Shown piece by piece: positions 43,982 to 52,723 of a stretch of 64,000 bases of DNA. Made by a program: the position numbers and the translations under genes. The notes beneath the pieces are model-generated. The model was given only the letters and a program-made list of their open reading frames with translations. It was not told the origin of the DNA and searched no databases. Source of the DNA: SCGC-AAA076-P13 sp963926355 (GTDB taxonomy: Bacteria; Pseudomonadota; Gammaproteobacteria; Magnimaribacterales; D2472); NCBI GenBank assembly GCA_963926355.1, contig CAWUWW010000004.1:31506-95505 (forward strand), read 5' to 3'. Each line of letters opens with the position of its first letter. Within the stretch, counting starts at the first letter, position 1.

Positions 43982-45229
43982 ATGACAATACTTAACATTC
44001 TCCAAATAGGAGTTGGCTTTCTCGGTCTTATAGCTATCGCAATACCCTTCTCTGATAACTATAAATTAATAAATTTTAAATATATATTTTATGGAATACT
44101 TGCTCAGATTATTCTTGGATTAATTTTAATTAAACTACCTCTTATAACAACTGCATTTGAGTACTTAGCAGATGGTGTTACTGTTCTTCAAGAGGGAACT
44201 CAGAGAGGCGCCCAATTTCTTTTTGGTTACCCGGGTCCTATAACTGAGGGTTACCCTGGCTTGTTGTCAACTTTTGCATTTGGAATACTTCCTTATATTA
44301 TTGTTTTGTCATGCCTGTCTGCGATGATGTGGTATTGGGGCGTTCTTCCTTTTATCGTAAATATACTTTCCAAAGTCTGTCAAAAGCTATTCAATATTGG
44401 TGGTCCAATCGGTCTTGGTGCGGCAGCTAATGTCTTCTTAGGTCAGGTTGAAGCTCCTCTGCTAATAAGACCTTATCTGGACAAGCTCTCAAATAAGGAG
44501 CTCCTCATACTCATGACAACAGGGATGGCAACTGTTGCCGGCTCCGTAATGATTGCTTTAATAACAATTCTTCAAGTTCAGTTTGGAGATATAAATCTAA
44601 TTCAACATTTTATAACTGCCTCTGTACTATCTGTTCCTGCAGCCATAATGTATGCAAATATAATGATACCCTCAAATGAGGTAACGGATTTTGAGGGAAG
44701 TAGAACTCCTAAGATATACAAAAGTACAATGGATGCTATAACAAGAGGAACCTCAGATGGAACTAGTATTGCTATAAGTATTGGAGCCATTCTTATAGTT
44801 TTTATAGCTTTAGTATATTTTGCTAATTCTTTTCTTGGTTTAATTGGAAATCAGATCGGCTTAGACATTTCTATTGAAGGTATTCTTGGGTATGTTTTTG
44901 CGCCCATAGCTTGGCTTATGGGCATTCCTTGGAATGAAGCTATTATCTCAGGAGAGTTGCTGGGAATAAAAACTACTCTGAATGAGTTTGTTGCCTATGG
45001 CGCTATGGCCAATCTCGAGGAAGGCCTGCTTTCTGACAGATCTAAATTAATTACTCTATATGGCCTTTGTGGTTTTGCTAACTTTTCATCTGTTGGTATT
45101 TTAGTTTCTGGAATTGGGGCTATGGCGCCAGAAAGAAAAGGTGATCTTATTGATGTTTCGTTTAAAGCTCTCATTGGCGCAACCCTTGCATCTTGCATGA
45201 CAGGGCTTGTTGTTGGATGTTTTATCTAG
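43982..45229 (+). CDS. nupC: Concentrative nucleoside transporter NupC-like
   Basis: A 415-aa inner-membrane CNT-family nucleoside symporter. GPIGLGAAANVFLGQVEAPLLIRPYL is cut by convention here to its signature GQVEAPLLIRPYL (about 157-169); MATVAGSVM and GFANFSSVGI are the other binding-site motifs. It follows the 2OG oxygenase by 3 bases, so the two may be functionally related (uptake and oxidation of a nucleoside or base is possible, unproven). Its stop overlaps the convergent tspO end by 4 bases. Confidence 0.92.
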   Translation: MTILNILQIGVGFLGLIAIAIPFSDNYKLINFKYIFYGILAQIILGLILIKLPLITTAFEYLADGVTVLQEGTQRGAQFLFGYPGPITEGYPGLLSTFAFGILPYIIVLSCLSAMMWYWGVLPFIVNILSKVCQKLFNIGGPIGLGAAANVFLGQVEAPLLIRPYLDKLSNKELLILMTTGMATVAGSVMIALITILQVQFGDINLIQHFITASVLSVPAAIMYANIMIPSNEVTDFEGSRTPKIYKSTMDAITRGTSDGTSIAISIGAILIVFIALVYFANSFLGLIGNQIGLDISIEGILGYVFAPIAWLMGIPWNEAIISGELLGIKTTLNEFVAYGAMANLEEGLLSDRSKLITLYGLCGFANFSSVGILVSGIGAMAPERKGDLIDVSFKALIGATLASCMTGLVVGCFI

Positions 45230-45669
45230 TTATTTATAACAATAAATAAATTTAGGTAGGATGCAAAAAATAACCATACGACATAAGGTATATAGATAAT
45301 ACCTGAAAGCTTATCAAGATTAATCATTTGAATCAGTAACTTAATATTTAAGAATATTAAGAACCATATATTTAACAGTGCAAGCAAAGGCATATGAAAG
45401 CTAAAAAATAACCAAGACCAAATAGTATTAAAAAAAAGCTGAGCTAAAAAAGTATTTTTAGTTATTTCAAATGTTCTAAATGCTGATATTGACATGAGGA
45501 CATAAAGAATGGGCCAGACAATACCAAACACATAACCAGGGGGGTTAAGGTCTGATTTTATAAGACTTTGATACCATTGATCGGTTGCTGTATTCGAAGA
45601 TGCCAGACCGCCTAAAAATAGTGCGAGAAGGACTATTGGAAATACTGCTATTTTTTTGTTAAAAAACAA
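45226..45669 (-). CDS. TspO/MBR family membrane protein
   Basis: A 147-aa five-helix protein. SDLNPPGYVFGIVWPILYVLM carries the NPP and WxxLY features, and FNTIWSWLFFSFHMPLLAL the WSWxFF feature of TspO. TspO proteins bind porphyrins and sterols and affect tetrapyrrole or stress responses; in marine bacteria they often accompany photopigment genes, none of which are seen here. TTG 45669 is the likely start. It lies 3 bases downstream of a 47-aa membrane protein. Confidence 0.85.
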   Translation of the reverse strand: MFFNKKIAVFPIVLLALFLGGLASSNTATDQWYQSLIKSDLNPPGYVFGIVWPILYVLMSISAFRTFEITKNTFLAQLFFNTIWSWLFFSFHMPLLALLNIWFLIFLNIKLLIQMINLDKLSGIIYIPYVVWLFFASYLNLFIVINN

Positions 45670-45672
45670 AAC

Positions 45673-45816
45673 TTATCTTTTTCTAAAAAACCTTAATACA
45701 GTTAATTTAATATCAGAAAGAAGTGTTGATCCTTTAGGCCTAGCTTCTATAAAAATATAAAAACTAACAAAAATTGTTGAAATTAAAAAAACCCAAACTG
45801 CGTCGTATTCACCCAT
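45673..45816 (-). CDS. Small membrane protein (47 aa) upstream of tspO
   Basis: A 47-aa frame: MGEYDAVWVF, one membrane helix (about 7-23, WVFLISTIFVSFYIFIEA) and a basic tail ending RFFRKR. It ends 3 bases before the tspO start and fills most of the gap to the next gene, which supports it as a gene co-transcribed with tspO. No ribosome binding site is visible and no family is recognised. Confidence 0.52.
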   Translation of the reverse strand: MGEYDAVWVFLISTIFVSFYIFIEARPKGSTLLSDIKLTVLRFFRKR

Positions 45817-45862
45817 AATATTGTAATTATAATTGTTTTAAATTTTTATATGTAACTTAAAT

Positions 45863-46978
45863 CTAGTTTTTTTCTACCAATAACGAACATATAGAATAAC
45901 CAGCTCCAAAAGAGCATATTACTCCTTTCTCTCCAGGCTCTAAGTCATTGTTTAAATTAAATGCAACAAGAGAACCAACTGAAGCAAGATTGCCATATTT
46001 CTCTATTGGCATTGGAATTATGCTTTGATCAAAATCATCCCTACCTAGGACCTTTGAAGCAATCAATCTAATCATTTTTCCGTTGGCTTGGTGCAGCCAG
46101 AACTTAGATATATCTTCAGGTAAGATATTATTAGTTGAAAGCTGCTCAGAAATTAAAGATGCAACAAGAGGGCATACGTCTTTAAATACGCCTCTTCCAT
46201 TTTGATTAAATAAAAGCTCGTCCATTGGTTTTTGATTCTCTGCAGATCTTAATAAATATCCAAAATCACTTCGAATATTATTGGAGAATTGGGTATGAAG
46301 TTTTCTGTCAATTATCTTAAAACTTTTTTTAGAGCTAGCATTTTTTTGAACAATAGTTGCTGCACAAGCATCACCGAAAATAAAATGTTTATCTCTCTGG
46401 GTAAAATTAACAAACGGAGTTGAAATTTCAGGATTTATAACCAATATCGTATTTGCAAGCCCTGAAGCTATATCGCTATATGCATTATTAATAGCAAAGG
46501 TGGTTGATGAGCATCCAACAAGTATGTCATAAGCATACCCATTAACACCAAGCTCATTTTGAATCTCTATAGCTATAGCAGGATAGTTTCTAGGCGCATG
46601 CGATGTGCCTACAATTATTGCATCTATATCGCCGACAGATATACCAGCTTGGTCCATGGCTTTTTTAGCAGCAATTAATCCTATTTCAGCATGAAGGGAT
46701 AAGGAGTCTTTATCCTCATTTCTAACATAAGGCATCATTCTATTTGTATCAAGAATACCTGCCTTATCAATAACATATCTTGTTTTAATTCCAGATGCTT
46801 TTTCTATAAATTCAGATGACGATAGCTGCATCTCTTCAAGTTCACCATTTTCAATTTGAGTCTTATTGGCAATATTAAAATCAGCTACATAGGTATTGTA
46901 TGATTCGACAAGCTCATCGTTCGTAATAATATCTTTAGGATGCCAGAGCCCAGTTCCAGCTATAGAAATGTTATGCAT
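45863..46978 (-). CDS. 3-oxoacyl-ACP synthase III (KAS III)-like protein
   Basis: A 371-aa thiolase-fold condensing enzyme. The catalytic triad is present: Cys156 in VGCSSTTFA, His296 in WLHQANGKMI and Asn330 in YGNLASVGS. It is longer than FabH (about 320 aa) with an insertion near residues 28-60, and it is not in a fab cluster, so a role in a specialised acyl product or beta-ketone formation is more likely than housekeeping fatty acid synthesis. Divergent from a monoacylglycerol-lipase-like gene with only a 37-base gap. Confidence 0.85.
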   Translation of the reverse strand: MHNISIAGTGLWHPKDIITNDELVESYNTYVADFNIANKTQIENGELEEMQLSSSEFIEKASGIKTRYVIDKAGILDTNRMMPYVRNEDKDSLSLHAEIGLIAAKKAMDQAGISVGDIDAIIVGTSHAPRNYPAIAIEIQNELGVNGYAYDILVGCSSTTFAINNAYSDIASGLANTILVINPEISTPFVNFTQRDKHFIFGDACAATIVQKNASSKKSFKIIDRKLHTQFSNNIRSDFGYLLRSAENQKPMDELLFNQNGRGVFKDVCPLVASLISEQLSTNNILPEDISKFWLHQANGKMIRLIASKVLGRDDFDQSIIPMPIEKYGNLASVGSLVAFNLNNDLEPGEKGVICSFGAGYSICSLLVEKN

Positions 46979-47015
46979 AATATGTATAAATTTTAAATTT
47001 GATATATTATAAATT

Positions 47016-47918
47016 ATGACTTCAAATATAACTAATCAGGATTCCGCTTTGCATGAGTTTCTAACTTCTCAAAATAATCCAAAAGGTATTATTTACATAA
47101 GTCATGGTATGGCTGAGCATATAGGGCGATATAGATGGCTTATTGATAAGCTAAATTTAGATGGATACCACGTTATATCAATTGATCATAGGGGTCATGG
47201 CAGTTGGATTAAAAAAGGAAAAACTCAGGGTTTTTTCTCTGATACTAATGGCTGGGATAAGGTTTCTAATGATTTATCCTCTTTGATTTTAGATACCCAT
47301 GTTAAATACCCAAACATAAATCATTACTTAATTGCTCATAGTATGGGATCTTGGATAGGCCTCAATTCAATTATGGATCCACTACCTCTTAAAGGATTGA
47401 TAATAACTGGATCAACAAAATTACCTAATTTACTTATTAGAGTTCAAAGAATATTAATCCTTCTCCTGCTCAAATTATTTGGCAGTCATTCGGTAAGTAA
47501 CTTTTTAGATTTTATAACCATAGGTACATACAATAATAAAATTAAACCTCAGAAAACTGCTAGTGATTGGATATCTTCAGATCCTAATAACGTTCAGGAA
47601 TATATAAATGATCCTTTATGTGGTTTTAAAGTTACAAATGGATTGTGGAATGATCTTTCCTATGGGTTATTAAAAGTTTTTAATAAAGCAAGTTATAAGA
47701 ATTCAAATCATAAACTTCCAATAGTTCTAATATCAGGCTCGCTAGACCCAGTAAGTAATAATGGTAAGGGCGTTAAGGACCTATACAACTTCCTTCTAAA
47801 ATTATTTGATAATATAAACTACCATCTTATTGAGAATGAAAGACATGAGGTGTTTAGCGGTCTTAAAAAAGATCAGGCTTACAAAATACTTAGAGACTTT
47901 CTTATTAAAAATATATAA
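47016..47918 (+). CDS. Alpha/beta hydrolase, monoacylglycerol lipase-like
   Basis: A 300-aa serine hydrolase of the Hydrolase_4 group. ISHGMAEHIGRYRWLIDKL is the lysophospholipase/monoacylglycerol lipase signature; the nucleophile is Ser109 in AHSMGSW, with Asp in SGSLDPVS and His in ENERHEVFSG near the C terminus. No signal peptide, so cytoplasmic. It shares a very short divergent promoter region with the KAS III-like gene. Confidence 0.85.
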   Translation: MTSNITNQDSALHEFLTSQNNPKGIIYISHGMAEHIGRYRWLIDKLNLDGYHVISIDHRGHGSWIKKGKTQGFFSDTNGWDKVSNDLSSLILDTHVKYPNINHYLIAHSMGSWIGLNSIMDPLPLKGLIITGSTKLPNLLIRVQRILILLLLKLFGSHSVSNFLDFITIGTYNNKIKPQKTASDWISSDPNNVQEYINDPLCGFKVTNGLWNDLSYGLLKVFNKASYKNSNHKLPIVLISGSLDPVSNNGKGVKDLYNFLLKLFDNINYHLIENERHEVFSGLKKDQAYKILRDFLIKNI

Positions 47919-47922
47919 AGCT

Positions 47923-48801
47923 TTAACAATCCAATAATAATTTATTTAAAGTTGATGCTGTTAACTCAGGCCTTTCAAAAAAAGGAAAATGACCTGTTTC
48001 ATCTAGAATGATTACATCTGAAGTAATATCTAGGTTGTTTAACAGTTCATTATCAGGATTAAACCTTGCAAGCTTATCTTTATCACCATAAATAAGTTTT
48101 ATATTATTTAACCCGTCTATTAATTTCTCTTTCATTTTGAATGAGCTGCAGGCCTTTAAATCTATTGAAAGTATTTCTTTTTGACTTTGATTAAATAATC
48201 TTTTTAGAGGGTACAGTTTAATTTCTCTTTCAGGATCATCTATTATATATTTAGTTCCGTATGGCGATTGTATGACTCCTTTTGATTTTCTATATGACCC
48301 TGACCCCATTGAGCCAAATCCTAAAGTTTTAATCTTATATTGAGGAAGATTATAAATTCCGTACTTTGTTAGGAATTCACAAGCTTGATCTAAATTACCT
48401 TTGGCGTGATCAAGAAGTTGTTCACCAACAATTAATGGATAGGCTGTATTCATCAATATTCCAGAACTACCTTTATGCTTTGTTAAAAGATCCAAGACCA
48501 CTAAACCGCCCATACTATGACCAATAAATGTTAAATCATTTAGCTTGAGCTTTTCTATTAGCTCATCACAAAATAATGAATAACTCTCAATTGATTTAAG
48601 CAACGGTCCTGTTGTGAAGCCATGTCCGGGCAAATCGACAGAAATAATGTTATAGAAATCCTCTAAGTTGCTTAAATTAAGCATTGAAATGGTTCTATGA
48701 TCCATTCCTGCACCAGGAATGAAAATAATAGATTTCTTAGAGATGCCTATCTCATTAACGTTAAAAATATGAGCTTTATGTTCGGATAGATTTATATGCA
48801 T
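47923..48801 (-). CDS. Alpha/beta hydrolase
   Basis: A 292-aa alpha/beta hydrolase. FIPGAGMDHRT forms the oxyanion region, Ser96 in GHSMGG is the nucleophile, Asp in YGDKDKLARF and His in DETGHFPFFERPE complete the triad. Substrate unknown. Its start lies 26 bases inside the 3' end of the BCCT gene, indicating coupled translation; that suggests a role with whatever the BCCT transporter imports. Confidence 0.82.
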   Translation of the reverse strand: MHINLSEHKAHIFNVNEIGISKKSIIFIPGAGMDHRTISMLNLSNLEDFYNIISVDLPGHGFTTGPLLKSIESYSLFCDELIEKLKLNDLTFIGHSMGGLVVLDLLTKHKGSSGILMNTAYPLIVGEQLLDHAKGNLDQACEFLTKYGIYNLPQYKIKTLGFGSMGSGSYRKSKGVIQSPYGTKYIIDDPEREIKLYPLKRLFNQSQKEILSIDLKACSSFKMKEKLIDGLNNIKLIYGDKDKLARFNPDNELLNNLDITSDVIILDETGHFPFFERPELTASTLNKLLLDC

Positions 48802-50266
48802 TATTAAGTATAGAGATTAGCAATAAAATGTTAATAAAAAGTAATGGTATAGAAAATATTACTAAAATCCATTTAAAAGACTCAGTTCCACCTAGAAACA
48901 TTATTAAAGAGGGCTGCACTACTAGAAGAATTGCAAAAATAATTCTTAAGCTTTTTGAGGATTCAATACTAGAATTGTTCATTGATGCACTTGCTAAAAT
49001 ATATGATGATGAATCATAAGTAGTGCATAAAAAAATTATAGAAATAATACCAAACATTACTAATAAAATATTGCCATAATTGAGACTCGAGATAGTTTCA
49101 ATAATCAATGACTCTGGTTGCATTATATTATTAGCAATGATTTCTGGAGAGTTTAAAATATTATTTTCATAAAAAAATATAGATAGATTTGTTAGAATTG
49201 ATATATGAAGTATGCACCCAACCGTACCAATGATTATTGTCCCTAAAATTATTTGCCTAATAGTTTTATTATTAGAAATGTTAATAATAAAAGTTCCCAC
49301 TACTGGAGCAAGGGCTAGGTACCAAGCCCAATAAAAGACTGTCCAATCTAAACTATATTTTGTACCTGACGTTAAGCTCATATCAAGAAAATTAACTGCC
49401 ACATTGCCAATAGTGTTTATTGAATTGCTAATGATATATTGCGTTGGACCTAGAAATAAAATTGTAGTCAAAAATATTATTACTAGGATAATATTTAAAT
49501 TACTTAACTTTTTAATACCTTTTTCTATACCTAAATAAACACTTGTTCCAAAAATTCCAAGACATATAAACAAGGTAGTTATATCTAATGCAAAATTCTT
49601 TTCAACTGACAGTACCTTTGAGAAAACTGCTGATATTAAAGGAAATGAAAGTCCAAGACCAACACCAGCTCCTGATAAAATAGCACCAATAAATAGAAGA
49701 TCAAGAAGTACAGCTATTGGTCCATTTTTTTTAGTTAGCAGTATGCCGGAGAAGGTTAGTGGTGATTCAGGTTTCAGAGTCAAAGCAAAGGCAAATGCTA
49801 CAGCTGGAAGACAGTAGATGGCCCATCCTGTAAATGCCCAATGAAAAATTGGATAAGTTCTTGCATTCAATAGATTTAACTCACTTTCTCTAGCAACGCC
49901 CTCCAAGGGGTTATTAAAATAATAAATCCATTCTATAGTTGACCAATAAAGTAAAGCTGCACCCATCCCGGTCGCAAATAACATTGCCCCCCAGGAAATA
50001 AATGAATATGTAGTTTTATTTGGTAGCGTTACCTTAAACCCTCCAGCAGGCGATATTGCAACCATTAATAGAACTACCAATATTAGAAAACCAATGTATA
50101 AAAAAATTGACTCAAAGGTCGAAGAGAAATATGAATAAATAAAAGCTAAAGATTCAGCGCTTCCCTTTGGATTGTTAATTACATATGATGATAATCCAAC
50201 TAAAAGTAAAATAGTTATAGCTATTACAGTTTTATTCCATGTTGGGTTTATTTTGATATTAAGCAT
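48776..50266 (-). CDS. BCCT-family transporter (copy 1)
   Basis: A 496-aa, twelve-helix betaine/carnitine/choline-type transporter. WGAMLFATGMGAALLYWSTIEW and FYWAWYLALAPVVGTFI align with the substrate-box regions. The central motif in well-studied members is FYWAWWISWSPFVG; here three of the Trp/Ser positions are altered, so the ligand may not be a simple betaine. The downstream hydrolase gene overlaps it. Divergent from the nuclease gene. Confidence 0.87.
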   Translation of the reverse strand: MLNIKINPTWNKTVIAITILLLVGLSSYVINNPKGSAESLAFIYSYFSSTFESIFLYIGFLILVVLLMVAISPAGGFKVTLPNKTTYSFISWGAMLFATGMGAALLYWSTIEWIYYFNNPLEGVARESELNLLNARTYPIFHWAFTGWAIYCLPAVAFAFALTLKPESPLTFSGILLTKKNGPIAVLLDLLFIGAILSGAGVGLGLSFPLISAVFSKVLSVEKNFALDITTLFICLGIFGTSVYLGIEKGIKKLSNLNIILVIIFLTTILFLGPTQYIISNSINTIGNVAVNFLDMSLTSGTKYSLDWTVFYWAWYLALAPVVGTFIINISNNKTIRQIILGTIIIGTVGCILHISILTNLSIFFYENNILNSPEIIANNIMQPESLIIETISSLNYGNILLVMFGIISIIFLCTTYDSSSYILASASMNNSSIESSKSLRIIFAILLVVQPSLIMFLGGTESFKWILVIFSIPLLFINILLLISILNNAYKSIRT

Positions 50267-50331
50267 ATAAATAGATAGATTTGCCTTAAATCATAATATA
50301 GAGCATTAGATAAATCGACCTTATAATTAAT

Positions 50332-51018
50332 ATGATAAAAAATAAATATAACTACCCCGATCTAACAAGAATTGACCAAGAGCTGGGAAGATTTTATCTA
50401 GATTCAAAAAATCATCCGGTTCCTAGCGTTACGACCGTCTTAGGCAAGACGTCTACAAAGTCAGATTCTATTAATCAGTGGCGATTAAGGGTTGGAGAAG
50501 AAGAGGCTGATAGGGTAGTCAAGCAAAGTACAGATATAGGAAGTATGGTTCATGAGGCCCTTGAAAATTTTTTAAATGAAAAGGAATGGGATCTTTTTAC
50601 AAATGATCAAAATAATATTATTGCTAAAAAAATTACTGAAAAATTTATTAGTGATGGTCTTGGAGCCATTACGGAGGTGTGGGGTCTAGAGGTTGGTTTG
50701 ATTCTTGATAATCTGTATGCAGGGACAGCTGATTGTATCGGTGAGATAAATGGAATACCGTCTATCATAGATTTTAAAACTGCTAAAAAAATTAAGAGAC
50801 GTGAATGGATAGAGGATTACTTTCTTCAATGCTGTGCATATGCAAACGCACATAACGTAATGTTTGGAACAGATATACAGCAAGTTGTTATTTTAATGGT
50901 TGATAGAGATTTAATTTTTCAGGAGTTTATTGTTAAACCTAATGAATTTAGAGTTCTTACTAATTCATGGAAGCAAAGGCTTTTAAAATTTCACTCTATT
51001 TTAAAAAATAATCAGTAG
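50332..51018 (+). CDS. PD-(D/E)XK exonuclease, MGME1/RecB-like
   Basis: A 228-aa single-domain nuclease. Motifs: His74-Glu75 in GSMVHEALE, Asp134 in YAGTADCIG, Asp147-x-Lys149 in IIDFKTAKK and Gln166 with Tyr170 in LQCCAYANA, the RecB-type PD-(D/E)XK pattern. Overall order and length resemble mitochondrial MGME1 and exonucleases of marine phages. No phage or repair genes are nearby. TATAAT lies at 50322-50327, 4 bases before the ATG, with no ribosome binding site. A role in single-strand DNA end processing is inferred. Confidence 0.75.
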   Translation: MIKNKYNYPDLTRIDQELGRFYLDSKNHPVPSVTTVLGKTSTKSDSINQWRLRVGEEEADRVVKQSTDIGSMVHEALENFLNEKEWDLFTNDQNNIIAKKITEKFISDGLGAITEVWGLEVGLILDNLYAGTADCIGEINGIPSIIDFKTAKKIKRREWIEDYFLQCCAYANAHNVMFGTDIQQVVILMVDRDLIFQEFIVKPNEFRVLTNSWKQRLLKFHSILKNNQ

Positions 51019-51117
51019 ATTTCATTTCTAAAGCCAGGATATTATTTATGGCTTCATTCCACTTAACAATAAAAATATTTATTTAATTACTTAGATTATT
51101 GGATTAAGATTAGTTGG

Positions 51118-52671
51118 ATGGCTAACTTTAAAAAAACAATACTTTATTTTATCTTTATATCATCAAACTCTCTAACATCTAATGAAGTGCCTTACTTCAT
51201 GATTGATGATGTAAAAATAAATGGTATATATTCTAATGATGGATTAGTAGAGTCATATTTAGGGGTTCCTTATGCAAGTCCTCCAGTTAACGAGCTAAGA
51301 TGGCAAGAGCCCCAAGATAAGATATATGAGGCTAAATCATATAATGCTTTTAACTATCCTGCTGCTTGCATGCAAGGCCCAAGAATTTCTAACTGGTATA
51401 AAGAAGTAGCTAAAGGTTTTGGAGGCAATCCTGACTATATTAAATTTCCAGCTATAAGTGAAGATTGTTTATATTTGAATATCTGGAAGCCAAATAATAT
51501 AAAGATAAAAAATCTTCCCGTTCTTGTATTTATTCACGGCGGGTCAAACAGAGCAGGCTGGTCCTTCGAGCCAAACTACGAAGGAGAAAAATTAGCTCAA
51601 AATGGTGCAATAGTGATAACTATCTCGTATCGACTGGGCATTTTTGGTTTCTACTCTAATCCGGAACTTGATAAATCTAACTTTGCTTTATTGGATATTA
51701 TCCAATCTCTTAAATGGATTAAAAATAATATATCTTTGCTGGGAGGCGATCCCAATAATATAACAATCTCTGGCGAGTCATCTGGAGCTACAAATATTGA
51801 GCATTTAATAGTTTCACCACTTAGTAAAAATTTATTTAATAAGGCGATTCATCAAAGCGGAGGATGGACAATCGCAGAAAATACTATTGATTACGAGTTA
51901 CCAAAAATACTTTCAAATAAGCTATCTCAAGAATTACTAGGCCATGGTAATGACAGAAAAAGTATTAATAAATTAAGGCAAATAGATCCTAAGGATATTC
52001 TAGAAATATCTGAAAATATTTATGGATCAACGGGATATTACTCAGTAGTTGATAATTACTCAATTATAGAGCCTATAAAAGAATCATTTAAAAAAGGGAA
52101 CTTCCATAATGTGGACATGATAATTGGCTCAAATGCTAATGAAGAATTTATGTATTTAGGTGATCATTTCTCTTTATCAGATTTTTACAAAGAAAGACTT
52201 AATTTGGGCTTTTATGACTCCATTGAGTCAATTGAAGAAATGCTACCTGAAACTTACAATGAAAAAGCAAAGTTAGATATGCTTCTTTCATCTAGAAATT
52301 ATGCATGCCCTTCTTTTTTTATTGCTGACTCCATTGTTAAAAAAAATAAAAATAAAGTATGGGTGTATTCCTTTGATAGGGTGAGAGATGGTCAAAAATC
52401 TAAAGAGATGGGGGCTTATCATGGAGCAGAACTTCCATATATATTTAACACACATGATGAGTGGCTTCCGACATCAGCGGTTGATATTGAGATAACTAAA
52501 ATAATCCAAGACCACTGGATTGAATTTATTAAAAATGGAAATCCAAATACAAAACTATTCAACGTTTGGGCGGAACATAAATTATATAAAAATAACGTAA
52601 TTTCATATAATAATAAGGTAATTTCCAAAACACATGACTCTTCTAAAATATGTAAAAAATTAATATACTAA
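51118..52671 (+). CDS. Type B carboxylesterase, exported
   Basis: A 517-aa carboxylesterase/para-nitrobenzyl esterase family protein with a signal peptide (TILYFIFISSNSLTS). Nucleophile Ser221 in SGESSGA, oxyanion motif FIHGGSNRAG, SEDCLYLNIWKP and a catalytic His in AYHGAELPYIF match the family. Periplasmic or extracellular ester hydrolysis is expected. It lies 52 bases before a TBDR gene, so the imported ligand may be an ester or its product. Confidence 0.87.
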   Translation: MANFKKTILYFIFISSNSLTSNEVPYFMIDDVKINGIYSNDGLVESYLGVPYASPPVNELRWQEPQDKIYEAKSYNAFNYPAACMQGPRISNWYKEVAKGFGGNPDYIKFPAISEDCLYLNIWKPNNIKIKNLPVLVFIHGGSNRAGWSFEPNYEGEKLAQNGAIVITISYRLGIFGFYSNPELDKSNFALLDIIQSLKWIKNNISLLGGDPNNITISGESSGATNIEHLIVSPLSKNLFNKAIHQSGGWTIAENTIDYELPKILSNKLSQELLGHGNDRKSINKLRQIDPKDILEISENIYGSTGYYSVVDNYSIIEPIKESFKKGNFHNVDMIIGSNANEEFMYLGDHFSLSDFYKERLNLGFYDSIESIEEMLPETYNEKAKLDMLLSSRNYACPSFFIADSIVKKNKNKVWVYSFDRVRDGQKSKEMGAYHGAELPYIFNTHDEWLPTSAVDIEITKIIQDHWIEFIKNGNPNTKLFNVWAEHKLYKNNVISYNNKVISKTHDSSKICKKLIY

Positions 52672-52723
52672 TTTTATTTTTTAGTATATATTTTTAATAT
52701 ATTTAATTTTATAGGGGTTATTC

